A stretch of 64,000 nucleotides of DNA, taken from contig NZ_JABFMP010000023.1 in the NCBI RefSeq assembly GCF_013359595.1, positions 48,698 through 112,697 of the forward strand, in the 5' to 3' direction. Under the pieces are notes generated by a model. It did no database searches. It was not told the origin of the DNA and saw only the letters and a list, made by a program, of their open reading frames with translations. The DNA is from Pseudomonas sp. C1C7. GTDB taxonomy: Bacteria > Pseudomonadota > Gammaproteobacteria > Pseudomonadales > Pseudomonadaceae. The translations under genes were made by a program, and so were the position numbers. This document shows positions 1 to 9,469 of the stretch, in pieces (position 1 is the first letter of the stretch; each line of letters begins with the position of its first letter).

Positions 1-2
1 AA

Positions 3-2987
3 AAGCAGGGTTATCAGGCCCTGGCGATCACCGACGAATGCACCCTGGCCGGCATCGTCCGCGCCTGGCAGGCGGCAAAGTCCGTGGAGTTGCCGCTGAT
101 CATCGGCAGCGAAATCCGCATCGAAAACGGCCCAAAACTGGTGCTGCTGGTGGAGAACCTCGAGGGCTACCAGAACCTGTGTCGGCTGATCACCCAGGCT
201 CGTCGGCGGACGCAAAAAGGCCAGTACCAGATCCTCAAGGACGACTTCAGCGAGTCGTTACCGGGGTTGCTGGCGCTGTGGGTGCCGGACGCGGTGGATG
301 ACGTCGAGCAGGGGCGCTGGCTGAAAGAGGTGTTCGCCGGACGCCTGTGGCTGGCGGTGCAACTGCATTGCGGCCAGGACGACACCCGGCGCCTGCACGA
401 TTTGCTGGCGCTGGCCCGGGCGCTGGACATCCCGGCCGTGGCCAGCGGCGATGTGCACATGCACGCCCGTGGTCGACGCGCCTTGCAGGACACCATGACC
501 GCGATCCGCCATCACCTGCCGGTGGCCGACGCCGGGCTGCGCCTGCACCCCAACGGCGAGCGCCACTTGCGCAGTCTCGAGGTCTTGCGCGAGCTGTATC
601 CGCCGGCGCTGCTGGAGGAGTCCCTGAACGTGGCCCGGCGCTGCACCTTCGATCTGAAGCAGTTGCGTTATCAATACCCTAAGGAGCTGGTGCCCGACGG
701 ATATAACGCCAGTGCCTGGCTGCGCAAACTGACCGAGGAAGGCATCGCCTGGCGCTGGAAAAACGGTGCGTCCGCCAAGGTGCTGGAGCAGATCGACAAG
801 GAACTGGAACTGATCGCCGAGCTTGGCTACGAGAGCTACTTCCTCACCGTGCATGACGTGGTGCGCTTCGCCCGTGACCAGCACATTCTCTGCCAGGGGC
901 GTGGTTCGGCGGCCAACTCGGCGGTTTGCTACGCCCTGGGCATTACCGAGATCGACCCGGACAAAACCACGCTGCTGTTCGAGCGCTTCATGTCCAAGGA
1001 GCGCAACGAGCCGCCGGACATCGATGTGGATTTCGAGCACGAACGGCGTGAAGAAGTCCTGCAATACGTTTTCCGTCGTTATGGCCGGGGCCGCGCGGCC
1101 TTGACCGCGGTGGTCAGCACTTATCACGCCGCCGGTGCCGTGCGCGATGTGGCCAAGGCCCTGGGCCTGCCGCCGGACCAGATCAACGCGCTGGCCGACT
1201 GCTGCGGTCACTGGAGCGATGAAACCCCGCCCGTGGAGCGCCTGCTCGAGGGCGGTTTCGACCCCGAAAGCCCGGTGTTGCGCCGGGTCCTGAGCCTGAC
1301 CGGGCAACTGATCGGCTTTCCCCGGCACCTGTCGCAGCACCCCGGCGGCTTCGTGATTTCCGAACAGCCGCTGGACACCCTGGTGCCGGTGGAAAACGCC
1401 GCCATGGCCGACCGTACGATCATTCAATGGGACAAGGACGACCTCGACGCGGTCGGCCTGCTCAAGGTCGATATCCTCGCGTTGGGCATGCTCAGCGCGA
1501 TCCGCCGCTGTTTCGACCTGCTGCGTCGGCACCGCAATCTGGATCTGAGCCTGGCGACGATTCCGTCCGAAGACCGGCCGACCTACGACATGATCAGTCG
1601 CGCCGACACCATCGGCGTATTCCAGATCGAGTCCCGGGCGCAGATGTCGATGCTGCCGCGCCTCAGGCCCAGGACCTTCTACGATCTGGTGATCGAGGTG
1701 GCCATCGTGCGGCCGGGGCCGATTCAGGGCGGGATGGTGCATCCGTACCTGCGACGGCGGAACAAGGAGGAGCCCGAGACCTATCCGTCACCGGAGCTCA
1801 AGGTGGTGCTGGAAAGGACCCTTGGCGTGCCGCTGTTCCAGGAGCAGGTAATGCAGATCGCCATTGTCGCCGCCGACTACAGCCCCGGCGAGGCGGATCA
1901 GTTGCGGCGCTCCATGGCGGCCTGGAAACGCCACGGCGGGCTTGAACCTCACAAGGAACGCCTGGCTGCCGGCATGAAGAAAAACGGCTACAGCGCCGAG
2001 TTCGCCGCGCAGATCTTCGAGCAGATCAAAGGCTTCGGCAGCTACGGTTTTCCCGAGTCCCACGCCGCCAGTTTCGCCTTGCTGACCTACGCCAGCTGCT
2101 GGCTCAAGTGCCATGAGCCGGCGGCGTTCGCCTGTGCGCTGATCAACAGCTGGCCGATGGGCTTCTACAGCCCGGACCAGATCCTGCAGGACGCGCGCCG
2201 CCATCGTTTGCAGATTCGTCCGGTGGACGTGCGCGCCAGTGACTGGGATTGCAGCCTGGAACCGGTGGCCGGTGCGCAACCGGCGATCCGCATGGGCCTG
2301 CGCATGATCAAGGGCTTTCGCGAAGAGGATGCGCGGCGTATCGAGACCGCGCGAGGCAAGGGCGCGTTTGCCGACATCGCCGACCTTGGCGAGCGGGCGC
2401 AACTGGATGCCCGTGCCCGGGAGCTGCTGGCCGATGCCGGGGCGTTGCGCGGCATGGCCGGTGATCGCCATCGGGCGCGCTGGGAAGTGGCGGGGGTGGA
2501 GAAACAACTCGGTCTGTTCGCCGGCCTGCCCCGGCACGAAGAGGAAGCCATCGTGCTGCCAAAGCCCACGGTCGGCGAGGACCTGCGCGCCGATTACGCC
2601 AGCGTCGGCACCACCCTCGGCCCGCATCCGCTGGCCTTGTTGCGCGGTGAATTGAAGGCCCGGCGTTGCCGCAGTTCCAGGGAATTGCTGGAGGTCGAAC
2701 ACGGTCGCCCGGTGAGCATCGCCGGACTGGTGACCGGCCGACAACGACCGGGCACCGCCAGCGGCGTAACCTTCGTCACCCTGGAAGACGAGTTCGGCAA
2801 CGTCAACGTAGTGGTCTGGCGCGACCTCGCCGACCGCCAGCGCCGGGTGCTGGTGGGCTCGCAACTGCTCAAGGTCGACGGGCGCTGGGAAAAGGAAGGC
2901 GAAGTCCGCCACCTGATCGCCGGACGCTTGAGTGACCTGAGTTCACTGCTGGACGGCATTACCGTGCGTAGTCGTGACTTCCACTGA
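3..2987 (+). CDS. dnaE2: Error-prone DNA polymerase DnaE2 (5' end outside window)
   Basis: C-family polymerase alpha-subunit paralogue used in SOS translesion mutagenesis, normally with ImuA and ImuB. The reading frame is open from the left window edge and enters inside the N-terminal PHP domain (ALAITDECTLAGIVRA at the first residues). About 994 codons are present, so roughly 30 N-terminal residues are missing. Visible motifs are the catalytic aspartates in PPDIDVDFEHER near residue 337, the QGRGSAANS loop, the EVAIVRPGPIQGG palm segment, a QLGLF sliding-clamp-binding motif near residue 832, and a C-terminal OB fold (SIAGLVTGRQRPGTASG). Known imuA-imuB-dnaE2 operons are LexA-controlled, and the upstream partners would lie left of this window. 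The gene ends at a TGA followed by a REP pair. Confidence 0.95.
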   Translation, partial: KQGYQALAITDECTLAGIVRAWQAAKSVELPLIIGSEIRIENGPKLVLLVENLEGYQNLCRLITQARRRTQKGQYQILKDDFSESLPGLLALWVPDAVDDVEQGRWLKEVFAGRLWLAVQLHCGQDDTRRLHDLLALARALDIPAVASGDVHMHARGRRALQDTMTAIRHHLPVADAGLRLHPNGERHLRSLEVLRELYPPALLEESLNVARRCTFDLKQLRYQYPKELVPDGYNASAWLRKLTEEGIAWRWKNGASAKVLEQIDKELELIAELGYESYFLTVHDVVRFARDQHILCQGRGSAANSAVCYALGITEIDPDKTTLLFERFMSKERNEPPDIDVDFEHERREEVLQYVFRRYGRGRAALTAVVSTYHAAGAVRDVAKALGLPPDQINALADCCGHWSDETPPVERLLEGGFDPESPVLRRVLSLTGQLIGFPRHLSQHPGGFVISEQPLDTLVPVENAAMADRTIIQWDKDDLDAVGLLKVDILALGMLSAIRRCFDLLRRHRNLDLSLATIPSEDRPTYDMISRADTIGVFQIESRAQMSMLPRLRPRTFYDLVIEVAIVRPGPIQGGMVHPYLRRRNKEEPETYPSPELKVVLERTLGVPLFQEQVMQIAIVAADYSPGEADQLRRSMAAWKRHGGLEPHKERLAAGMKKNGYSAEFAAQIFEQIKGFGSYGFPESHAASFALLTYASCWLKCHEPAAFACALINSWPMGFYSPDQILQDARRHRLQIRPVDVRASDWDCSLEPVAGAQPAIRMGLRMIKGFREEDARRIETARGKGAFADIADLGERAQLDARARELLADAGALRGMAGDRHRARWEVAGVEKQLGLFAGLPRHEEEAIVLPKPTVGEDLRADYASVGTTLGPHPLALLRGELKARRCRSSRELLEVEHGRPVSIAGLVTGRQRPGTASGVTFVTLEDEFGNVNVVVWRDLADRQRRVLVGSQLLKVDGRWEKEGEVRHLIAGRLSDLSSLLDGITVRSRDFH

Positions 2988-3010
2988 TCATCACCCCGGA
3001 CCGGACGCCC

Positions 3011-3146
3011 TGTAGGCGCAAGGCTTGCCCGAAGAAGCCGGAACATTCAATTGCCTGGCACACCGCCTTCGCGGGCAAGCCTCGCTCCTACAAGCCCCTT
3101 GGCTGGATGAAATCCCTGTAGGAGCGAGCAAGCCTCGCTCCTACAG
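3011..3146. repeat. REP pair between convergent genes
   Basis: The region between dnaE2 and the convergent flavin reductase gene holds two REP-like units (core GCAAGCCTCGCTCCTAC). The second, at 3116-3146, is a perfect 13-bp stem (CTGTAGGAGCGAG with its complement) around a 5-nt loop. The left unit is degenerate. It could terminate both converging transcripts, but there is no U-tract, so that role is inferred. Confidence 0.8.
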
Positions 3147-3160
3147 GTCATGGGTGCAGG

Positions 3161-3817
3161 TCATTTGGGCCAGAACCGCTCACCACCTCCGGGCGCATCC
3201 GTCCATGCTTGTAATGAGCGGGTCGGCAGGTCGAAGTAGTCGCGCGTACGCGCATAGCCATGGCCGCCCATGCGGCCGATCGCGTCCAGGCCCAGTTGAT
3301 CGATGTACAGGGTTTGCGGGTCGATCAGTTCGTCCCGCACGTGGGCCATCAGCACTTCACCGAAAATGATCTCCCGGGACTGGCCGATGTTCAGCGCCAT
3401 CATCCGTCGGCATTCCAGCGCCACCGGGGCTTCGCCGATGCGTGGGCATCTGACCGTGGTGCCGGCGATGGCGGTGAGGCCGGCGGCGGTCAGTTCGTCG
3501 AAACCGGGGGCGAAGGGTACGGCGCAGACGTTCATGGCCTCCACCAGCGCATCGCTGACAATGTTGACGGTGAATTCCTGGTTGAGCTGGATGTTGCGCG
3601 TGGTGTCCTTGGGGCTGTGGTCGCCGTAGTTCTCCACGCCCAGGGCGAGAATGGGCGGGTCTGCCGACAGCGCGTTGAAAAAGCTGAAGGGCGCAGCGTT
3701 GACCCGGCCTTCGCCATCGACGGTGGTGACCAGGGCAATCGGCCGGGGCACCACGCTGCCGATCAGGATTTTGTATTTTTCCCGCGGTTTCAGTTGACTG
3801 AAGTCGAAGCTTTGCAT
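3161..3817 (-). CDS. Flavin reductase-like (DIM6/NTAB) family protein
   Basis: 218-aa FMN-binding split-barrel protein of the flavin reductase/flavoredoxin family. Family hallmarks are the N-terminal PRPIALVTTVD strand, NAAPFSFFNALSADPP (FMN phosphate contacts), the NQEFTVNIVS strand and a C-terminal GGHGYAR segment. Members either supply reduced flavin to a monooxygenase or act directly on a substrate. It is the last gene of the minus-strand operon, 11 nt after an amidohydrolase gene, so it probably works in the same catabolic route. No partner monooxygenase is encoded nearby. The family is clear; the substrate is not. Confidence 0.85.
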   Translation of the reverse strand: MQSFDFSQLKPREKYKILIGSVVPRPIALVTTVDGEGRVNAAPFSFFNALSADPPILALGVENYGDHSPKDTTRNIQLNQEFTVNIVSDALVEAMNVCAVPFAPGFDELTAAGLTAIAGTTVRCPRIGEAPVALECRRMMALNIGQSREIIFGEVLMAHVRDELIDPQTLYIDQLGLDAIGRMGGHGYARTRDYFDLPTRSLQAWTDAPGGGERFWPK

Positions 3818-3828
3818 GGCAGAAGTCT

Positions 3829-5316
3829 CTAAAGAAGTGGATCGATGGCGCTCAAGGGCGCCTGTGCGCTGTAGTCGTCGGCGAACGGGATGGCCGGCTG
3901 GAACAGGGTTTTCCAGTCCGGTCGGCCGAAGGCCCGGTCGCTGTGACTGCGCATCAGGGTTTCGAATTGCTGTTGTGCCTGGCGCTGCAGGCTGGCGTAG
4001 TCGATGCCGTTGACCTGACCGTCCTGCATCACGCAGCGGCCATCGATGTAGCTGGCGATGCAGTCGTCGCCACGTCCGGCCAGCACCAGGTTTTTCAGGG
4101 GGTCGAACAACGGCCCCAGGTGCATGCCGCGCAGGCTGAAGACGGTGATGTCGGCCTTGCAGCCGGGCGCCAGGCGGCCGAGGTCGTCACGCCCCAGTGC
4201 CCTGGCACCGCCGAGGGTGGCGGCGTTGTACAGGTCGAGTGCGCTGGTCAGCGAATTGCCGCCTTCCATCAAACGGGCGATGTTCAGGCCCTGGCGCATG
4301 TTGTCGAGCAAGTCCGCCGGCCAGGTGTCGGTGCCCAGGGCGAAATTGATGCCCTTGGCCCGATAACGGCCGAAGGAATTCAGGGCCTCGCCATCGCGGG
4401 CGAACACCACCGGGCAATGCACCAGGCTGGTGCCGCCGTCCACCACTCGCTGCAAGTCGTCTTCGCCACGGGTGTAGATGCCGTGGGGCAGCAGGCTGCG
4501 CGGCGTCAGCAGCTCCAGTTGCTGCAACCAGGCCAGGGGCGAGGCGCCGCGCAACTGCTCGACCATCGCCACTTCACCCAGACCCTGGCAACAATGCAGG
4601 CGCATCGGCGCGTCGAGTTCGCGGCTCAGTGCGGCGGTGCGTTGCAGCAGCGTCGGGGTGCAGGTCTGGATCCGGTCGGGCAGCAGCGCGCCGCGAATCA
4701 GGCCGCCGCTGGCGCCATCGAAATCCTTGAAAAACCGCTCGGCCGCCTCGAGCCCCGCCAGGCCCCGATCTTCATCCCAGTGATGGGCGAGGGTGCCGTC
4801 GGCCTGCCAGTAACTCATGCCGCTCATGTAGCAGGGGCCGAGGTAGGTCCGCAGCCCCAGCTCGGAAGCGATGCCCGCCACCGCGGAAAATTCGTCGTAG
4901 TTTTCCGCCCACTCGCGGTAGTACATCGAGGTGATCGGCATCGCCGTGGTGATACCGTTGCGGATCAGTTGCGTGAAGGCGTAGCGGTATTTGAACACTT
5001 CTTCATCGAAGTTGTAGCTCTCACGGGGCCCGCGGGCCAGGTACTCGGCGGACCACATCCGGCCCATCTGGCGCTCGTCGCCGTTGTCCAGGGTCAGCAC
5101 CGTGGAATCGAGATCGCCCAGGGCATCCAGATCGATGAAGCCGGGGCCGATCAGCGCGTTGCCATGGTCGATCCATTGATCCACCGGCCCCGCATAATCG
5201 CGGCCGACGAAGACGATCCGCGAGCCTTCGAACACCACCTCGCCATCGCGCCACAGCACATGTTGCGTGCCGTCGTAGCCGACCACGCAACTGGCCTTGA
5301 GGCCGATGCGCTTCAC
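3829..5316 (-). CDS. Amidohydrolase-superfamily protein with altered HxH motif
   Basis: 495-aa TIM-barrel amidohydrolase, closest in style to the chlorohydrolase/deaminase group (AtzB/TrzA/guanine-deaminase-like), with N- and C-terminal beta-sandwich segments. The later metal and catalytic positions are visible: His241 (MRLHCCQG), His278 (LLPHGIYT) and Asp330 (ALGTDTWP). The strand-1 motif, normally PGFxDxHxH, reads PGFIDLDAL (residues 58-66), so both histidines are replaced by Asp and Leu. It may bind metal differently or have lost hydrolase activity. The start overlaps the stop of the upstream amidohydrolase by ATGA, so the two are translationally coupled and may form a complex or act in sequence. 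Substrate unknown. Confidence 0.8.
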   Translation of the reverse strand: MKRIGLKASCVVGYDGTQHVLWRDGEVVFEGSRIVFVGRDYAGPVDQWIDHGNALIGPGFIDLDALGDLDSTVLTLDNGDERQMGRMWSAEYLARGPRESYNFDEEVFKYRYAFTQLIRNGITTAMPITSMYYREWAENYDEFSAVAGIASELGLRTYLGPCYMSGMSYWQADGTLAHHWDEDRGLAGLEAAERFFKDFDGASGGLIRGALLPDRIQTCTPTLLQRTAALSRELDAPMRLHCCQGLGEVAMVEQLRGASPLAWLQQLELLTPRSLLPHGIYTRGEDDLQRVVDGGTSLVHCPVVFARDGEALNSFGRYRAKGINFALGTDTWPADLLDNMRQGLNIARLMEGGNSLTSALDLYNAATLGGARALGRDDLGRLAPGCKADITVFSLRGMHLGPLFDPLKNLVLAGRGDDCIASYIDGRCVMQDGQVNGIDYASLQRQAQQQFETLMRSHSDRAFGRPDWKTLFQPAIPFADDYSAQAPLSAIDPLL

Positions 5317-6509
5317 AGACGGCTTTCCAGCAAACGGCCGCCGGACGCGATCAGTTGCCCGCCGCGATACACCTGGCGCACAGGCCGCGCGACCACGGCT
5401 TCACCCAGGGTGTGAACCGGCATCAGCAGGAAGTCCGCCGGCTGGCCGATCTCCACGGTGCGGCCTTCACGACCCAGTGCCTTGGCGCCGTTGACCGAGG
5501 CTGCATCGAACACCGCCGCCAGTTCCTCGTCCTTGTTCAGATCGAAACGCAAGGCCAGCAGCATCGCTCGTTCGAGCATGTCGCCGTTGCCCATGGGCGA
5601 CCAGGCATCGCGAATGCCGTCGGAGCCCAGGCAGACGTTGACCCCGGTTTCGCGCAGGGCGAGGAAGGGCGGCACGGCGGTATCGGCCGGCGCCGAACTC
5701 ATCAGCGAAATGCCCAGCGCCGCCAGACGCTCGGCCACCGGTTTGACCTGGCTCCACGGCAGCATGCCGAGGCAATAGGCGTGGCTGATCATTACGCGGT
5801 TCTGCAGCCCGAAACGTTCGGTGTAGTCGGCGATCAGCTTAATCTGCCACAGGCCCAACTCGCCCTTGTCGTGCAGGTGGATGTCCACGCCGCGGTCGAA
5901 TTCGCTGGCCAGTTCGAAGACGAAGTCCAGTTGCGCGATGGGGTCGTTGTCGATGCCGCAAGGGTCGAGGCCGCCGACGTTCTCCACGCCCATGGCCATG
6001 GCCTGGCGCATCAGTTCGGCGGTGCCGGGGCGGCTGATCAGGCCGGTTTGCGGGAACACCACCAGTTGCAGGTCGATCAGGTCGCGGTAGCGTTCCTGCA
6101 GTTGTTGCATGGCCTCGACGTGGCGCAGGCCGAACTCGGGGTCGATGTCGACATGGCAGCGCATGGTCAGCGAGCCGCGGGCGATGCAGTTTTCCAGCAG
6201 GGCGCCGGCGCGGTCGGCAATCGGCGTGGTGACCTGGCGCAGGATGCGCCGCTCGTTGGCGATGTAGTCCTTGAGGGTCGGGCCGGCGCTGTTCGGGCGC
6301 CAGGGTTGGCCCCACAGGGTCTTGTCCAGGTGAACGTGGCTTTCCACCAGACTGCCGGTGAGCAGCTGGTTCTGGCCGTCGATGTCGGTGGGCAGCAGGT
6401 CGCTGCTCGAGGCCGGACGACGTTGGGTGAAGCGGCCTTTTTCAATCAGCAGGTCTTCGGCGGGGGCGCCGTAGGGGCGCACGTTGCGTAGCCAGCGGGG
6501 GTGGGTCAT
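5313..6509 (-). CDS. Cytosine deaminase-like amidohydrolase
   Basis: 398-aa amidohydrolase of the cytosine deaminase (CodA)/NtaD-like group. Metal-binding features are intact: HVHLDKTLWG (strand 1 HxH), VDIHLHD (strand 5), MISHAYCLG (strand 6) and GSDGIRDAWSP (strand 8 Asp). HLDK and the DxxDAWSP-like segment are typical of cytosine deaminases. I chose the ATG at 6509 over the longer frame because a GAGGT ribosome site lies 4 nt upstream and homology begins there. It likely deaminates or ring-opens a pyrimidine- or triazine-like compound imported by the adjacent ABC system. The next gene overlaps by ATGA. Confidence 0.85.
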   Translation of the reverse strand: MTHPRWLRNVRPYGAPAEDLLIEKGRFTQRRPASSSDLLPTDIDGQNQLLTGSLVESHVHLDKTLWGQPWRPNSAGPTLKDYIANERRILRQVTTPIADRAGALLENCIARGSLTMRCHVDIDPEFGLRHVEAMQQLQERYRDLIDLQLVVFPQTGLISRPGTAELMRQAMAMGVENVGGLDPCGIDNDPIAQLDFVFELASEFDRGVDIHLHDKGELGLWQIKLIADYTERFGLQNRVMISHAYCLGMLPWSQVKPVAERLAALGISLMSSAPADTAVPPFLALRETGVNVCLGSDGIRDAWSPMGNGDMLERAMLLALRFDLNKDEELAAVFDAASVNGAKALGREGRTVEIGQPADFLLMPVHTLGEAVVARPVRQVYRGGQLIASGGRLLESRL

Positions 6510-6551
6510 ACATACCTCATTCAGGTCTTTGAATTTTGTAGCGCCTGGGCG

Positions 6552-6650
6552 GGCCTCTTCGCGAGCAATCCCGCACACAGGGGGGCGGGGAGTTCACAAG
6601 TTTTGTGATCAGCACCAATCCCTGTGGGAGCGGGCTTGCTCGCGAAGGCC
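6552..6650. repeat. REPIN (degenerate left arm)
   Basis: Two inverted REP units lie between the binding-protein gene and the deaminase gene of the minus-strand operon. The right arm is a good REP copy (GGGAGCGGGCTTGCTCGCGA); the left arm is diverged. As a strong hairpin between two co-oriented genes it may stabilise or attenuate the upstream transporter mRNA (inference). Confidence 0.75.
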
Positions 6651-6674
6651 TCGACTCGGTCTATAGCCGACTAC

Positions 6675-7748
6675 TTAGCCCTTGAGCTTCGCCCAGATCC
6701 GATCCTGCAGTTCCCGCGCCTTGTTGCTGCACTCTTTCTCGGGGCGCAGGCGCGAGGCGAATTCGTCGGGCATGTTGATGGCGTCCATCACCTGCCATTT
6801 GGCATCGATCAGCTTGTCGCTCTGCACGCCGTTGGCGTAGGCGATGGCGTTGGACACGGCGGCGGCGTTTTCCGGCTTCATCATCCAGTCGATGAAGACC
6901 TTGGCGTTGCCTGGGTGCGGGGCGCTTTTCGGGACGGCGAAGTTGTCCTGGAACATCGCCAGGCCTTCCTTCGGATACACATACTTGATGGTGTTTTTCT
7001 GCAAGGTCGCCCGCGCCGTGGAACCGTTCCAGTTCTGCATCATGATCACTTCACCGGAGGCCATGCGGTCGACGGTGTTGTCCGAGCTGTACATCTTCAG
7101 GAAGGGTTTCTGTTTTTGCAGCAGCTCCAGGATGCGCTTGGCGTCCTGCGGGTTTTCCGTGCACTCGTCGACGTTCAGGTAATGGCTGGCGGCATTGATC
7201 ACGCTGCTGGAGGTATCCAGGGCGGCGAGCTGGCCTTGCAGTTCCTTGCGCGGTTCGAAGAACTCTTTCCAGGAATCGTCCAGCTTGCCGCCAGGCACCC
7301 GGGCGCTGTCATAGGAGAAGCCGGTGGTGCCCCACAGGTACGGCGCCGAGAACTTGCGGCCCGGGTCGAAGGCCGGGTCGCGGAACGCAGGCTTCACGTA
7401 CTGGAAGTTGGGCAGGGTCGGCGTGTCGATTTCCAGCAGCAGGTTCTGGTTGATCAGGGTGCGCATGATCGACTGCGACGGCACGATCACGTCATAGGCC
7501 GCCCCCCCGGCCTGCAACTTGGCCAGCAGGGTCTCGTTGCTGTCGTAGCCGTCCATGGTGACCTTGATCCCGGTCTCCTTTTCGAACTTGGCCAGCAGGT
7601 CGACCGGGTAGTAGTCGGTCCAGTTGTAGAAGAACAGCTCCTTGGGCTCGGCGGCCTGGGCGCTGAACGCGGTGAAGCAACTCAAGGCCAGACTGGCAAC
7701 GGCGAAACGTGCAGCGGCGAAACGGGGGCTTTTCACTTTTTTGCTCAT
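6675..7748 (-). CDS. ABC transporter periplasmic binding protein, spermidine/putrescine (PotD/PotF) type
   Basis: 357-aa periplasmic solute-binding protein. An N-terminal signal peptide is visible (basic MSKKVKSPR, then a hydrophobic stretch ending FSAQAAEP). The mature start ELFFYNWTDYYP is typical of PotD/PotF-family proteins, as are YDVIVPSQSIM and the QNWNGSTAR segment. The start at 7748 is favoured because a GGAGA site precedes it and it gives a complete signal peptide; the longer frame has no signal. It is the fourth gene of the transporter set, after the ATPase and two permeases. Because two amidohydrolases follow, the ligand may be a cyclic or amidated nitrogen compound rather than a polyamine. 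Confidence 0.9.
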   Translation of the reverse strand: MSKKVKSPRFAAARFAVASLALSCFTAFSAQAAEPKELFFYNWTDYYPVDLLAKFEKETGIKVTMDGYDSNETLLAKLQAGGAAYDVIVPSQSIMRTLINQNLLLEIDTPTLPNFQYVKPAFRDPAFDPGRKFSAPYLWGTTGFSYDSARVPGGKLDDSWKEFFEPRKELQGQLAALDTSSSVINAASHYLNVDECTENPQDAKRILELLQKQKPFLKMYSSDNTVDRMASGEVIMMQNWNGSTARATLQKNTIKYVYPKEGLAMFQDNFAVPKSAPHPGNAKVFIDWMMKPENAAAVSNAIAYANGVQSDKLIDAKWQVMDAINMPDEFASRLRPEKECSNKARELQDRIWAKLKG

Positions 7749-7765
7749 CAAACAAGTCTCCGGGC

Positions 7766-8554
7766 TCATTGTTGTTTGCCGCGCTGTCCCAGCCAGAAGG
7801 CCAGCACGACCAGCACGATGGAAATCACCAGCATCAGGGTCGAGATCGCGTTGATCTCGGGTGTCACGCCGGCCTTGATGGCCGAGAAGATGTACACCGG
7901 CAGGGTCGTGGAACCGGGGCCGGCAACGAAGAAGGTCATGATGAAATCGTCGAGGCTGACCACGAATGCCAGCACCGACCCGGACAGCACCGCCGGCCAC
8001 AGCAGCGGCAGCGTCACCCGGCGAAATACCTGCCAGGGGTTGGCGTACAGATCGTTCGCCGCTTCCAGAAGGCTCTTGTCCAGATCGTTGAGCCGCGCGC
8101 GGATCGGCAGGTAGGCGAACGGAATGCAGAAGCCGATGTGAGCGACGATCACCGTCAGCAGGCCGAGCTTGATCCCCAGCGACATGAACAGCAGCAGGGT
8201 GGCCACTGCCGTGACAATCTCCGGCAGGATCAGCGGCAGGTTGATCCCGCCTTCGACCATCTTCTGCCCGTAGAACGGCCGATAGGTCGCCAGTGCCGCG
8301 AGCAGCGCAATGGCCGTGGCGCAGACCGTGGCGATGCCGGCGACGATGATCGAGTTCAGCGCCGCCGTCTGGATCGACGGGTTGGCCAGGATGCGTCCGT
8401 ACCAGTCCAGGGAGAACTCGGTCCAGACCGTCGCCGAACGGTTGGCGTTGAAGCTGTAGGCGATCAGCACGAAGATCGGCAGGTACAGGTAGGCCAGGAT
8501 CAGCAGGCTGACTTCCCGGGTCATCGGCAGTTTTTTCAGGTGCAGGGCGATCAT
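7766..8554 (-). CDS. ABC transporter permease, PotC/PotI type
   Basis: 262-aa inner-membrane permease of the polyamine/opine ABC family with about six hydrophobic segments, starting with LLILAYLYLPIFVLIAYSFN. The EAA cytoplasmic loop that docks on the ATPase is visible as LLEAANDLYANPWQVFRRVTLP. It follows the other permease with an ATGA overlap (8551-8554) and precedes the binding-protein gene by 17 nt, so it belongs to the same polycistron. Confidence 0.92.
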   Translation of the reverse strand: MIALHLKKLPMTREVSLLILAYLYLPIFVLIAYSFNANRSATVWTEFSLDWYGRILANPSIQTAALNSIIVAGIATVCATAIALLAALATYRPFYGQKMVEGGINLPLILPEIVTAVATLLLFMSLGIKLGLLTVIVAHIGFCIPFAYLPIRARLNDLDKSLLEAANDLYANPWQVFRRVTLPLLWPAVLSGSVLAFVVSLDDFIMTFFVAGPGSTTLPVYIFSAIKAGVTPEINAISTLMLVISIVLVVLAFWLGQRGKQQ

Positions 8555-9468
8555 GCGGTGGCTCCCCGACGAAGAGTTTTGGCGGCGCTGCGGCTATAGA
8601 GGGCGTAGAGCACCAGGGACAGCAGCAGAATTCCCAGCAACAGGAACGACAGCGAACTGCCCAGCGGCCAGTTGCGGGCGGTGCCGAACTGCTGCTGGAT
8701 CAGGTTGCCGATCATCAGGGTCTTGCCACCGCCGAGAATCGCCGGGGTGATGAACGCACCCAGGCTCGGCACGAACACCAGCAGGGAGCCTGCGATCACC
8801 CCCGGCATCGACAGCGGCAGGATGATCCGCCGCAGGGCGTGCCAACGGTTGGCGCCCAGGTCGTAGGCGGCTTCCACCAGGCGCCAGTCGAGTTTTTCCA
8901 GGGTCGAGTAGATCGGCAGGATCATGAACGGTAGGAAGCTGTAGACCAGCCCGACGCTGACCGCGAAGTCGTTGTAGAGCAGGGTGATGCCACCGGCGGA
9001 CGGGAACAGCGCGTTGAGGCTCTGGGCGACCCAGCCCTGCTCGCGCAGGATGATCAGCCAGGCGTAGTTGCGGATCAGCAGGTTGGTCCAGAACGGAATG
9101 GTGATCAGCAGCACCATCAGATTGCGCCGGTGCGGTGTAAGGCTCGACATCCATAGCGCCACCGGAAAACCGAACAGGAAGCACAGCACCGTGGTGCCGC
9201 CGGCCTGGAACACCGAGCGGATCAGCGCCTGGGCGTAGACCCAGTTCAGTTCCAGTTCACCGTCGAAACCTTCCTGGTAAAACAGTTGCACGTAGCTTTG
9301 CAATTGCCAGTTGGCCTGCCAGTCGACGCCGCCATAGACGTTGCGCGGCAGCAGGCTGATGTAGCCCATGATGCCCAGCGGAATGGCGATCAGGGCCAAC
9401 AGGGTCAGAACCACCGGGCTGAGCAACAGCGCCCGGTTGAGGGCCGCAGAAGTGCTACTGACGCTCAT
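8551..9468 (-). CDS. ABC transporter permease, PotB/PotH type
   Basis: 305-aa inner-membrane permease. It starts with a membrane span after a short cytoplasmic leader (LLLSPVVLTLLALIAIPLG) and carries the EAA-like loop LVEAAYDLGANRWHALRRIILP near residue 200. It pairs with the downstream permease as the heterodimeric channel of a polyamine-type importer. It starts 1 nt after the stop of the ATPase gene, which indicates tight coupling. Confidence 0.92.
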   Translation of the reverse strand: MSVSSTSAALNRALLLSPVVLTLLALIAIPLGIMGYISLLPRNVYGGVDWQANWQLQSYVQLFYQEGFDGELELNWVYAQALIRSVFQAGGTTVLCFLFGFPVALWMSSLTPHRRNLMVLLITIPFWTNLLIRNYAWLIILREQGWVAQSLNALFPSAGGITLLYNDFAVSVGLVYSFLPFMILPIYSTLEKLDWRLVEAAYDLGANRWHALRRIILPLSMPGVIAGSLLVFVPSLGAFITPAILGGGKTLMIGNLIQQQFGTARNWPLGSSLSFLLLGILLLSLVLYALYSRSAAKTLRRGATA

Positions 9469-9469
9469 G

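Noticed and set aside
3011..3146. CRISPR-like repetition of similar short palindromes
   Set aside because: The units are inverted REP pairs scattered at gene ends, not direct repeats with regular unique spacers.
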